The notes under the pieces were generated by a model, which worked only from the letters and a program-made list of their open reading frames with translations, ran no database searches and had not been told where the DNA came from. A program made the position numbers and the translations under genes. Of a stretch of 44,079 nucleotides of DNA, positions 30,766 through 38,393 are shown one piece after another. How positions within the stretch are numbered: the stretch's first letter is position 1; each line of letters starts with the position of its first letter. This DNA is from a virus, in the IMG/VR virus record IMGVR_UViG_3300029892_000190, positions 1 to 44,079 of that record; one strand, 5' to 3'.

Positions 30766-32452
30766 CGACCGGGCGATCAAGGAAGTCCGCAACTGGCGGG
30801 AGTTCGAGGAAGAACTGGCCAAGCTGGGCGAGGAAATCCGCAACACCATCGAACTGGAGTGCGAGGCTTTCGACACCGACCCGGCGGCCAGCAAGGCGCG
30901 GCGGGAACGGGCCTGGAATGACTACGAGTTCTTCTGCCGCACCTACTTCCCGCACTACGTCCCGACCGCCTTTTTCTCGCTGTTCCAGCAGTTCATCTTC
31001 AAGCGCCTGCCGGAGGTCATCGACGGCCACACGGATGGCCGCGAAGTGCATCAAGCCCCACGGGGCGAGGCCAAGTCGACCTACGAGACCCAGCTGGGCA
31101 GCTTGTGGTGCATCGTGACGGGCCGCAAGCACATGATCGGCATCATCATGAACACCGAGGAACAGGCCGCCGAAATGCTGGAGAGCATCAAGGCGGAACT
31201 GGACACCAACCCGCGCCTGGCGATGGACTTCCCGGAGGCTTGCGGGCGCGGTCGGGTGTGGCAGGCGACGACGATTGTCACGGCCAACAATCGCAAGGTG
31301 CGGATCGGCGGCACGGGCAAGAAAATCCGGGGTATGAAGCACGGCCCGCACCGGCCCGACCTGATCTTCCTGGATGACCTGGAAAACGACGACAACGTGC
31401 GGGACAAGGGCCAGCGCGACAAGGTGCAGGACTTCGTGCTGAAAGCCGTCCTCGGCTTGGCCGGTCCTGCCGGTGGTATGGATGTGTTCTGGCCAGGCAC
31501 CAGCCTGCACTACGACGCCGCGATCAACCGCGTTTCTCGCAAGCCTGGCTGGCGTCGCAAGGTCTTCAAGTCGATTATGCAATGGCCCGACCGCATGGAC
31601 CTGTGGGACAAGTGGGAAGGCATCTACACCGCCGGGGCCGATGACGAAGAGGCCAAGGAAGCCGCCGAAGCCGAGGCGCTGGCCTTCTACCAGTCAAACA
31701 AAGAGGCCATGGACGCCGGGGCCGTGGTTTCCTGGCCGGATGTGCGCCCGCTGTACCGCCTGATGTGCATGCGGGCGACCGACCACGATGCCTTTAACCA
31801 GGAGCAGCAGAACGAGGCTGGCAACGATGACACGGCCCCATTCAAGACCCTGCAATTCTGGGTGGATCGGCGTAACGACTGGCTCTTCTTCGGGTCCATC
31901 GACCCGTCGCTGGGCAAGCAGAACAAGAAGCGCGACCCGTCGGCCATCCTGGTGGGAGGTCTGAACCGCAACACGATGGTGCTGGACGTGGTGGAGGCGG
32001 ATATCTGCCGCCGGGTTCCCGACCTCATCATCAGCCGCGCCATCGACCTACAGGCTGAATACCAGTGCCTGGCCTGGGGCGTGGAGACCGTGCAGTTCCA
32101 AGAATTCATGTACACCGAACTGCTCAAGCGTGCCGCCCTGCTGGGCATCGCCTTCCCCGGCATTCCGATGCCGGAGAACGTGGAAAAGGACTTGCGGATC
32201 ATCTCGCTGCAACCCCATGTGGCCAACGGGAAGATTCGCACCCACCGCTCCCATGGGGTGCTGAACGAGCAGTTGAAGTTCTGGCCGGAAGCCGACCATG
32301 ACGACGGCCCGGACGCCCTGGAAAAGCTCTGGAAGCTCGCCACCCAGTTCGCGGGCGAATGGCAATACACGTCGGCGGCGGCATCACGCCGGGACCGCCG
32401 CAGCACCAGCCGCGCCAGCGGCCATTCTGACGATTGGGACGATGATGATTAA
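30755..32452 (+). CDS. Terminase large subunit (Mu gp28)
   Basis: A 565-residue packaging motor. A Walker A-like PRGEAKST is near residues 102-109, Walker B LIFLDD near 195, and the nuclease region contains SIDPSLGKQ (first acidic residue) and a late acidic cluster near WPEADHDDGPDALEK. It powers headful packaging from the phage end. Start at 30755 is favoured by GGGGAAG upstream and the short overlap; an extension to 30722 runs back into the small subunit gene. Acidic C-terminus (DDWDDDD). Confidence 0.93.
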   Translation: MVGNDRAIKEVRNWREFEEELAKLGEEIRNTIELECEAFDTDPAASKARRERAWNDYEFFCRTYFPHYVPTAFFSLFQQFIFKRLPEVIDGHTDGREVHQAPRGEAKSTYETQLGSLWCIVTGRKHMIGIIMNTEEQAAEMLESIKAELDTNPRLAMDFPEACGRGRVWQATTIVTANNRKVRIGGTGKKIRGMKHGPHRPDLIFLDDLENDDNVRDKGQRDKVQDFVLKAVLGLAGPAGGMDVFWPGTSLHYDAAINRVSRKPGWRRKVFKSIMQWPDRMDLWDKWEGIYTAGADDEEAKEAAEAEALAFYQSNKEAMDAGAVVSWPDVRPLYRLMCMRATDHDAFNQEQQNEAGNDDTAPFKTLQFWVDRRNDWLFFGSIDPSLGKQNKKRDPSAILVGGLNRNTMVLDVVEADICRRVPDLIISRAIDLQAEYQCLAWGVETVQFQEFMYTELLKRAALLGIAFPGIPMPENVEKDLRIISLQPHVANGKIRTHRSHGVLNEQLKFWPEADHDDGPDALEKLWKLATQFAGEWQYTSAAASRRDRRSTSRASGHSDDWDDDD

Positions 32453-33983
32453 AGAGATCAAGGCCGCACTGGCCAAGGTGGCCCGCTCCGGGCTGGACAA
32501 GTTGCAGGCGGGTGCCCGTTCCACCCAGGGCAACAGCCTCAACTACGCCTCGGTGAACACCCTGGACCCGTCGCGGCTCGCCGCCGCGTTTGCCTCTGCC
32601 GACCAGGGCTTCATCACCGACCAGGCGACCCTGTTTGAACTGGTCGAAGAGCAAGACCCGCACATCTTCGCCGAACTGGCGAAGCGCCGCCGGGCGGTGA
32701 CCGGCCTCGGCTGGCAGCTGCACCCGCCCAAGGATGCCAGCCAGGCCGAAATCGACCGCACCGAGGAACTGGCGGACATGCTGCGCAACATCCCGCGCTT
32801 CGAGGACGCCCAGTACGACCTCACCGACGCCATCGGCAAGGGCTTCGCCGCCCTGGAGATCGAGTGGAAGACGGGCAGCACCTGGCTGCCGCAGGCGCTC
32901 CACTGGGTGCCGCAGCGCATGTTCCAGGTGGATCGTGACACCGGGGCCATCCAGTTCCTCAAGATGGGGCTGCCGGAGGCCCTGCGTGAATGGGGCTGGG
33001 TGGTCCATGAGCACCGGGCGAAGTCCGGCTACATCGAACAGGCCGCGCTGTTCCGTGTGCTGGCCTGGACGTATGCCTACAAGGCTTACAACGTCCGCGA
33101 CATGCAGCGCTTCCTGGAGGTCTACGGCCTGCCGTTGCGTCTGGGCAAGTATCCGGCGGGCATCGCCCCCAAACAGCGCGACGAACTGCTGAAAGCGGTG
33201 CGCAACATCGGCAACGATGGCGCGGGCGTGGTCCCCAGCACCATGTCCATCGACTTCATCCAGGCAACGAAGACCGGCACGGTCGATGACTTCCTGAACG
33301 CGGTCGGCTACTGGGAGCGCAAGCAGTCCATGGCGATCCTGGGCGGGACGCTGACCAGCCAGGCCGACGGCAAGACCAGCACCAACGCCCTGGGCGCGAT
33401 CCATGACAAGGTCCGGCGCGAAATCATGCTGCACGATGTCCGCCAGATCGAACCGACCATGAACGGTCAGGTAGTGCGCCCGGTGGCGCTCATCAACGGC
33501 ATGTTCCCGGCGGATCGGCTGCCGACCTTCGGCTACCAGACCGAAGAAACGGTCGATCAGGCCAAGATGGTGGATGTCCTGGTCAAGGCCGCCGACGTGG
33601 GCATGGAGATCGACGTGGAGTGGGCGCACCAGACCATGCAGATTCCCCGCGCCGCAAAGGGGGCCAAGCTGCTGGTGACGTCCGGCAAGCCGACCACGTC
33701 GCCCGCCGACGCTGCCCTGGTGCGCCTAGCGGCGCTGGCCAAGGCCGGAGAGCAGGACATCACCGGCCCCTATGCCGCCCAGCTGGCCGCCCTGTGCGCA
33801 CCGCATGAGCAGGCCCTCATTCAGCAGATTGCCGCCGTCGTCGCCGAGGCGGGAGACTTCGACGAAGCCCTGGCCGGGATCGAAGCCTTGAAGGCGAACA
33901 ACCCGAAGTGGGCGGAAGCCATGGCGCGGGGCATGGCGGCGGCGAACTTGGCCGGGCGGTCTGACATCGGGAATGGGGAGTAA
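32442..33983 (+). CDS. Portal protein (Mu gp29, DUF935)
   Basis: A 513-residue portal protein with DUF935 features: EEQDPHIFAELAKRRRAVTGLGWQLHP, the ALHWVPQRMFQVDRDTG motif, and WTYAYKAYNVRDMQRFLEVYGLPLRLGKYP. It forms the dodecameric gate at the capsid vertex. Two adjacent ATGs (32442, 32445) overlap the terminase stop. The order terminase-portal-F-G is that of Mu. Confidence 0.92.
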   Translation: MMIKEIKAALAKVARSGLDKLQAGARSTQGNSLNYASVNTLDPSRLAAAFASADQGFITDQATLFELVEEQDPHIFAELAKRRRAVTGLGWQLHPPKDASQAEIDRTEELADMLRNIPRFEDAQYDLTDAIGKGFAALEIEWKTGSTWLPQALHWVPQRMFQVDRDTGAIQFLKMGLPEALREWGWVVHEHRAKSGYIEQAALFRVLAWTYAYKAYNVRDMQRFLEVYGLPLRLGKYPAGIAPKQRDELLKAVRNIGNDGAGVVPSTMSIDFIQATKTGTVDDFLNAVGYWERKQSMAILGGTLTSQADGKTSTNALGAIHDKVRREIMLHDVRQIEPTMNGQVVRPVALINGMFPADRLPTFGYQTEETVDQAKMVDVLVKAADVGMEIDVEWAHQTMQIPRAAKGAKLLVTSGKPTTSPADAALVRLAALAKAGEQDITGPYAAQLAALCAPHEQALIQQIAAVVAEAGDFDEALAGIEALKANNPKWAEAMARGMAAANLAGRSDIGNGE

Positions 33984-33988
33984 GGACC

Positions 33989-34294
33989 ATGCTGCAAATC
34001 GAAGATATGAACATCGCCTGGTGCATTGCAGAAGCTAAGGCCCAGGAGAAAGACCAGCTGCATCCAGAGTTCAGCCGCTTCATGGCTGCGACGGCCTTGC
34101 ATCTGGAAACCATGCAGAAGAACGTGGCAATGCTTCGGGCTGCATTGGTAGGGATGGTCGGTTCTGACGACGATGACGCCCTGCGGCAGATGGAGGCTGC
34201 AATCCGCCTGCTACCGGCCCCGGATTCCGACAAGGCGGTAACCATCAACGCGATCCACGCGCTACTTGCAACCGGGGGCAAAAATGAATCGTGA
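33989..34294 (+). CDS. Small moron gene, unknown
   Basis: A 101-residue helical protein (MNIAWCIAEAKAQEKDQLH; MAATALHLETMQKNVAMLRAALVGMV) inserted between portal and F, where Mu has no gene. AAGGA lies just ahead of the ATG. Codon use is less GC3-rich than in its neighbours. It overlaps the next gene by 11 bases, so both likely arrived together. Confidence 0.6.
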   Translation: MLQIEDMNIAWCIAEAKAQEKDQLHPEFSRFMAATALHLETMQKNVAMLRAALVGMVGSDDDDALRQMEAAIRLLPAPDSDKAVTINAIHALLATGGKNES

Positions 34295-34577
34295 ACAGCA
34301 TCTGCTCTTGTGCCTTGCAGAAGAGTGCGCAGAAGTCGCGCAGCGGGCAAGCAAGGCGCTCCGTTTCGGGCTTGATGAGGTACAGCCAGGCCAGGAACTG
34401 ACAAACGAAGAACGGCTGTGGCAGGAAATGAACGACCTGGCCGGGGTGGCGGAAATGATTATTTCCCTGCGGAGGAAAGGCGGGCTATCTAGGTCCGCTG
34501 TTGATGCAAAAAAGGCGAAGGTGGAGAAGTTTCTGCGCTACTCGGGAGAGTGCGGAACCTTGACCTCGGAAATATAG
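34284..34577 (+). CDS. MazG-like all-alpha NTP pyrophosphohydrolase-type protein
   Basis: A 97-residue protein with AEECAEVAQRASKAL near residue 10 and LWQEMNDLAGVAEMI near residue 55. The EExxE and ExxND patterns are those of the all-alpha NTP pyrophosphatase fold (MazG/dUTPase-like), which hydrolyses nucleotides with Mg2+. Phage members may cleanse nucleotides or lower alarmones. GGGGG precedes the ATG at 34284. The gene breaks the conserved portal-F order. Confidence 0.65.
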   Translation: MNREQHLLLCLAEECAEVAQRASKALRFGLDEVQPGQELTNEERLWQEMNDLAGVAEMIISLRRKGGLSRSAVDAKKAKVEKFLRYSGECGTLTSEI

Positions 34578-34580
34578 GCG

Positions 34581-35861
34581 ATGCCACCGACTCCAGACCA
34601 GCTTCAGTTCTCCGAAGCCATCGACTTCTTCAAGCAGAAAATCCGCCTGCCTTCTTCGGGCTGGACGGACATCTGGCAGGAGCAGCACAGCCACGGCTTT
34701 GTGGTGGCCGGGGCGGCCCATGATGCCCTGGTGGAAGACTTCTACAACGCCATCCGCCAGGCCAAGGAATCGGGCACCGGCTATCCGGCTTTCCGCAAGC
34801 AGTTCGATGAGATCGTGGCCAAGCACGGCTGGGCCTACAACGGCACCCCCGGCTGGCGCAGCAAGGTCATCTACGACACCAATGTCACCCAGGCGTACAA
34901 CGCTGGCCGGTACCAGCAGATGACGGCCGTCAAGCACCTGCGGCCCTACTGGCGCTACCGGCACACCAGCTTTGAGCACCCGCGCCTTGAGCACAAGGCA
35001 TGGAACGGCCTGATCCTGCCCGCCGATGACCCGTGGTGGAACACTCACATGCCGCAGAACGGCTGGGGCTGCAAGTGCAAGGTCGATTCGCTCTCCCGCC
35101 TGGAGGCCAGCCGCGAATGGGAGAAGAACGGCAAGAGCGGCCCCGACGAAGCGCCGCCCATCGAATGGGAAGAGCGCGTGGTGGGCAAGAACGGCAGCGC
35201 CCCGCGCACTGTGCGCACCCCGAAGGGCATTGACCCAGGCTTCGCCTACAACCCTGGCAAGGCATGGCTGGAGCCGCAGACGGTGCCGCCCCTGCAAGGC
35301 TACGACGCGGTGCTGAAAGAGCGCGGGACGCCCTGGCCAACGGGCTTTACCCCGCCGCCGATGCCTAAGCCGACCGTGGTTCCGAAAAGTGCCCTGCTGC
35401 CAGCCAAAACGGCCCCCGAAGTGGCCGTAGCGGACTTCCTGGATGTCTTCGGGGCCACCATGGACGAAGGCGCGGCATTCACCGATGCGGCAGGCAGCAC
35501 GCTGGCCATCACCAAGGCACTTTTCGAGGACGGCGCGGGGGAGTTCAAGTGGCTGTCGAAGCCCGGAAAGGCCGCCCGCCTAGAGTACATCAACCTACTG
35601 GCCATGACAGTAATTGAGCCGGACGAAATCTGGTGGGTCTGGGTGAAAGACCACGGCGACAAGGGCCGGTGGCGTCTAAAGCGCCGCTACCTGCGAGCCT
35701 TCGAGGTGGAAGGGACGGACGAATTCGGCGTGGCGGTCTTCGAGTGGGGAAAAACCGGCTGGACAGGCTCCACCGCCTTTATGGGAACCCAGAAAACCGA
35801 GGCCGCCCGCGAGGCGTACTTTGATAAACAGCGGGCGGGCAGGCTGGTATTCAGCAAATAA
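34581..35861 (+). CDS. F-like head morphogenesis protein with C-terminal nuclease-like (PBECR) domain
   Basis: A 426-residue protein. Residues ~1-230 match the Mu F/SPP1 gp7 head morphogenesis family (YDTNVTQAYNAGRYQQM; WNGLILPADDPWWNTHMPQNGWGCKC with cysteine pair). Residues ~275-426, after a Pro-rich linker, contain LAMTVIEPDEIWWVWV, KRRYLRAFEVEG and a final REAYFDKQRAGRLVFSK, typical of phage BECR-type (PBECR) nuclease-like domains known to be fused to this protein family. F is present in the virion, so the domain may enter the cell with DNA. Confidence 0.82.
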   Translation: MPPTPDQLQFSEAIDFFKQKIRLPSSGWTDIWQEQHSHGFVVAGAAHDALVEDFYNAIRQAKESGTGYPAFRKQFDEIVAKHGWAYNGTPGWRSKVIYDTNVTQAYNAGRYQQMTAVKHLRPYWRYRHTSFEHPRLEHKAWNGLILPADDPWWNTHMPQNGWGCKCKVDSLSRLEASREWEKNGKSGPDEAPPIEWEERVVGKNGSAPRTVRTPKGIDPGFAYNPGKAWLEPQTVPPLQGYDAVLKERGTPWPTGFTPPPMPKPTVVPKSALLPAKTAPEVAVADFLDVFGATMDEGAAFTDAAGSTLAITKALFEDGAGEFKWLSKPGKAARLEYINLLAMTVIEPDEIWWVWVKDHGDKGRWRLKRRYLRAFEVEGTDEFGVAVFEWGKTGWTGSTAFMGTQKTEAAREAYFDKQRAGRLVFSK

Positions 35862-35863
35862 AA

Positions 35864-35889
35864 AACGCGGCCTTTTCAGGGGCCGCGTT
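35864..35889 (-). terminator. Terminator-type hairpin after F, minus-strand T tract
   Basis: A 9-bp stem (AACGCGGCC / GGCCGCGTT) with an eight-base loop right after the F stop. The T tract (TTTTTTATTT) is on the minus strand, so it would stop transcripts coming from the right flank, whose genes run leftward. In the plus direction the tail is only TTAGTT and read-through to G is likely. The remaining bases to 35954 show no gene. Confidence 0.65.
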
Positions 35890-35954
35890 AGTTGTGGCTC
35901 GGATACTGTGCAGTAGCGCCGAAGCGCAGTCTGACCTAACCACGGACACAGCAT

Positions 35955-36557
35955 ATGCAATTCACCATCGAATTTCAAGCCGACCACCTGGCCAGGGCCA
36001 TGGAAGCCGTCCGCCTCGAAATCGCCACGCCCCAGCAGATGCTGGGCAGCCTGGGCGAATCGCTGCTGCGGGTGAATCAGGAGCGCCATGACCAGGGCCT
36101 GGCCCCAGACGGTACAAAATGGAAGGAAGCGTCGCCGATGACCATCGGCTCGGCGGTTTGGAAGTCCCAGGACGATTCATTCCGCAAGAATGGCCAGATG
36201 AGCCTGGCCACGGCCAAGAAAGTGCAGGAGAAGAAGCGCCGAATCCTCTACGACCACGGCGACATGCTGGGGAGCTTCAATTACCAGGTACAGGGGACCG
36301 AGTTGAAACTCGGGTTCAGCGATCAGAAGGCCGTGTGGCATCACTTCGGCACCGGCACCTACGGTCCCAAGGGAGCCGCCTACACAATCACGCCGAAGAA
36401 GGCCAAGGCGCTGGCCTTCGGTGGGCTATTCAGGAAGCGGGTGACCCATCCCGGCATCCCGGCCCGCCAGCTGGTCGGTTTTCCTTCCTCTGACCAGCGC
36501 CTGGTGGCCGACGTTATTGAAGACCATCTGACGGCTGTATTAAATCGGGTTCGGTGA
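35955..36557 (+). CDS. Virion morphogenesis protein (Mu G, gp31)
   Basis: A 200-residue protein of the phage virion morphogenesis family: QQMLGSLGESLLRVNQERHDQGLAPDGTKW near the start, HHFGTGTYGPKG in the middle and PGIPARQLVGFPSSDQRLVADVI at the end, all family signatures. It is involved in tail completion/head-tail joining. It is the last gene of the plus arm, 176 bases from the right phage end. Confidence 0.9.
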   Translation: MQFTIEFQADHLARAMEAVRLEIATPQQMLGSLGESLLRVNQERHDQGLAPDGTKWKEASPMTIGSAVWKSQDDSFRKNGQMSLATAKKVQEKKRRILYDHGDMLGSFNYQVQGTELKLGFSDQKAVWHHFGTGTYGPKGAAYTITPKKAKALAFGGLFRKRVTHPGIPARQLVGFPSSDQRLVADVIEDHLTAVLNRVR

Positions 36558-36584
36558 CCAATTAAACGGCCTTCAAACTGGGGT

Positions 36585-36733
36585 AATTTCCGTACCGGCC
36601 TACGCTATTTCCCGCAGTTTCCACCAAGATTTCCCGCACTTTATCCCCGCAGCCGTCCAGAAATCAGGAATTCAGTGTTTCGGGCAACTTTCCAGTAACG
36701 ACGGGCTTTTCGGGCCAATTTTCTCGCCGTTCA
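36585..36733. repeat. Right-end repeats of the prophage, putative transposase-binding sites
   Basis: On the minus strand, reading inward from 36733, boxes are CGAGAAAA, GGCCCGAAAAG, TTGCCCGAAAC, GTGCGGGAAAT, CTGCGGGAAAT and GTACGGAAAT. The last three are exactly 22 bases apart, as in MuA end sites, and the second box has CGAAAA at bases 23-27 of the end, like Mu R1. No gene lies in 36558-36733. Confidence 0.6.
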
Positions 36734-36814
36734 CCTGTCCGGTTTCTCCCCCCTCCCTACTAGTTCCTGCGCCAGTTCTCGAACGGTCTTGGTTTTGCTT
36801 TGAGTGGTGCTCAT
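36734..36814 (-). pseudogene. N-terminal fragment of the gene interrupted by the prophage
   Basis: An ATG at 36814 overlaps the preceding stop by four bases and has AAAGGA upstream. The frame MSTTQSKTKTVRELAQELV continues for about 27 codons and ends at the TGA formed by the phage terminus. This is probably the start of the coiled-coil gene whose body is at 2798-3314. TVRELAQELVGRGEKP resembles the beginning of KfrA-type coiled-coil DNA-binding proteins, a weak similarity only. Confidence 0.5.
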
Positions 36815-37137
36815 TTCGTGTCCTTTCGTCTGGTGAGTCGGTTGAAACCCGCCGCGATCTCGGCGGCCAGGATGACGCCTTCCGCGCTTTCCATATTGCT
36901 GTCTGGCGCGATGCCGGGATTGGGCAAATGGCCCATGGCCTCGGCCAGGAAGTTGTGCGGGGTCGGGGCGAAGGCCTTGAGCAGGGCGATGGCCTTGGCA
37001 GCAGGCATATCGGTACCCAGCGCGAGCTGAACCGCATAGTTGCCGGCGTGTCTCGCTTCGGGCGCGTTCAGGATGGCGCGGATACGGGCCTGTTCGCCGG
37101 CCACAACCTCCAGCAGGGCGGGATCGTGTTCAGGCAT
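36811..37137 (-). CDS. Small helical protein resembling the C-terminal part of phage S49/ClpP-type proteases
   Basis: A 108-residue protein. EQARIRAILNAPEARHAGNYAVQLALGTDMPAAKAIALLKAF follows the pattern found after the catalytic domain of phage head maturation proteases, but there is no protease domain here. Strong GAGGAGG upstream of the ATG. Genes on both sides overlap by a few bases. It shares the TxDxxxAxxLLK pattern with the next two upstream genes. Confidence 0.55.
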   Translation of the reverse strand: MPEHDPALLEVVAGEQARIRAILNAPEARHAGNYAVQLALGTDMPAAKAIALLKAFAPTPHNFLAEAMGHLPNPGIAPDSNMESAEGVILAAEIAAGFNRLTRRKDTK

Positions 37138-37405
37138 GGGCTTTTGCCTCCTCGCGCTTTTCCATCACGAAGGCCTCGATCCGGCTCGGCTGGGCCAGGG
37201 CCTCGGGGGCGTTTTTCAGCAGCCCGGCCACGGTTTGCAGATCGAGATCGGTTTCAGCCAGCTCCAGGGCCGCCTCCATGCGGCCGGAGGCCTCCGACAG
37301 GCTCAAGACAGCCTGGTAGCGCATGCGCACGGCAGTGCGGATCTTGTCGGCATCTGCCAGGGCGAGCGGGCCGGCAAGCTGTGCGGGCTTGGCGTACTCA
37401 CTCAT
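37130..37405 (-). CDS. Small helical protein, paralogue-like trio member 2
   Basis: A 91-residue helical protein: ADADKIRTAVRMRYQAVLSLSEASGRMEAALE, then ETDLDLQTVAGLLKNAPE and a charged tail (FVMEKREEAKAHA). The LDxxTVAGxLK motif is shared with the gene upstream. Starts overlap the preceding stop by eight bases. Function not recognised. Confidence 0.55.
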   Translation of the reverse strand: MSEYAKPAQLAGPLALADADKIRTAVRMRYQAVLSLSEASGRMEAALELAETDLDLQTVAGLLKNAPEALAQPSRIEAFVMEKREEAKAHA

Positions 37406-37784
37406 GGCCGCGCCTCCCGAAGGCGAGGATCTGCGCCCTCAGTTCCTGGGCCTCGCCGGCCAGGTCGTAGGTGCGACGACCGACTGAGGAAATCCGCGCC
37501 CAGGCGGCTTCGTCGGTCAGGTCGGATTTGAGGATGCCGGCGACGGTCTCGGCGTCCAGGCCATGCTCGGCCATGAGCACGACACCGCGGTTCCAGCGGA
37601 CTTGATCGGCGGCAGCGGACTGCATGAGCTGCCGCGCGTCGCGCTCGATGCCAGCGGCGACCTGCGGGTCAATGTGGCCGCCCTCGATGGCGGCCAGGCA
37701 GGCCAGGCCGATGAACTTGGCGCGGTGATTGCGCTCAAGCTCGGCCATGGCCTCACGGGTGGCGGTGGCTTTGTCGAAACTCAT
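37398..37784 (-). CDS. Small helical protein, paralogue-like trio member 3
   Basis: A 128-residue helical protein beginning MSFDKATATREAMAELERNH. HGLDAETVAGILKSDLTDEAAW carries the motif shared with the next gene. GGAG is eight bases upstream of the ATG at 37784, which overlaps the upstream stop (ATGA); a longer in-frame reading to 37985 would lie in the upstream gene and is rejected. Function not recognised. Confidence 0.55.
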   Translation of the reverse strand: MSFDKATATREAMAELERNHRAKFIGLACLAAIEGGHIDPQVAAGIERDARQLMQSAAADQVRWNRGVVLMAEHGLDAETVAGILKSDLTDEAAWARISSVGRRTYDLAGEAQELRAQILAFGRRGHE

Positions 37785-38287
37785 CTCTTGGGCTCCTTCA
37801 GTGCAGGTGACTCGATGGTCGCGCAGTTTTCTTGACATGAAATCAGGGGGGTTGATGTCAGGATGCGATCGATCTGCCGCGCACTGCTGGGCACCAGGAG
37901 GCCGCTCCTGAAGACATCGAAGAGGATGCGTTCGATCGGCGTGGCATGGGACGGGGCGACAGCCAACTGGCGCCAGGCGGGCCACTTGCGCGTCTCGAAT
38001 CGGCTGATCTCGGCGGCCAGGGCGGCGGCGTCCCGGCCGTCTACCAGGGCGGCCGCCTCTGCTATCAGGGTGTCGCGGTAGGCCATCCGGCGCAGCGTCT
38101 TCAGCTTGCGGATGCCGGCGCCCTTGAGGCCCAGGCCGGTCTCCAGCGACACCCCCTCATCCATCGCCGCGACAAAGCCGGCCAGCAGCCAGAGCCGGAG
38201 CGGCTCGGGGAAGCCGGCCACCGGCTTGGAGAGGACCGAGCGCAGTTGCAGGCAGTGCTGGAGTGGCGTCGTATCTGTCAATGTCAA
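37781..38287 (-). CDS. Helical protein, unknown; start uncertain
   Basis: About 168 residues if it starts at the TTG of 38287; no ATG with a ribosome binding site is near. The sequence is helical with conserved-looking FPEPLRLWLLAGFVAAMDEG and FETRKWPAWRQL. It follows a 107-base gap containing GTCAA repeats and is the first of four overlapping genes. Confidence 0.5.
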   Translation of the reverse strand: MTLTDTTPLQHCLQLRSVLSKPVAGFPEPLRLWLLAGFVAAMDEGVSLETGLGLKGAGIRKLKTLRRMAYRDTLIAEAAALVDGRDAAALAAEISRFETRKWPAWRQLAVAPSHATPIERILFDVFRSGLLVPSSARQIDRILTSTPLISCQENCATIESPALKEPKR

Positions 38288-38317
38288 CCCAGGAGGAGAG
38301 TCAACTGGTATGTCAAC
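38277..38317. repeat. Cluster of GTCAA repeats in the gap before the small-protein genes
   Basis: GTCAA occurs at 38277, 38283, 38300 and 38312 on the plus strand (TTGAC on the coding strand). They could be operator repeats or -35-like elements for the four small genes. The rest of the gap to 38393 has no gene; GGGTTCGAAT at 38351 looks like a T-loop but no tRNA folds around it. Confidence 0.35.
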
Positions 38318-38393
38318 CCCGAGAAAATCCCACCCACTAGCGAAAAGTCTGGGTTCGAATTGCCCGTAAGGCGTTTTTCCCAGGAAGGACCCA

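Larger units (their letters stand above)
3315..36733. mobile_element. Mu-like transposable prophage, complete
   Basis: This 33.4 kb unit holds MuA, MuB, Ner-like, repressor, Mor, GemA, lysis, terminase, portal, F, G, I/Z, T, sheath, tube, tape measure and baseplate genes, so it looks complete. The right end is placed at the CA of 36732-36733: read inward, TGAACGGCG is followed by GAAAA and CCGAAAA boxes at nearly the spacing of the Mu right end. The left end is placed at the TG of 3315, also followed by two GAAAA boxes 11 bases apart, and codon use changes there. No matching 5-bp target duplication was found (ggctt left, cctgt right), so either end may be off by tens of bases. Confidence 0.85.

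Noticed and set aside
3367-36742. TCCGG at both sides as target duplication (3367-3371 and 36738-36742)
   Set aside because: The right copy would make the phage end in CCTG rather than CA, and the host codon use on the left ends before this point.
38341-38365. GGGTTCGAAT resembling a tRNA T-loop, possible attachment site remnant
   Set aside because: No acceptor, D or anticodon arms can be found around it, and it is inside the element, not at its end.
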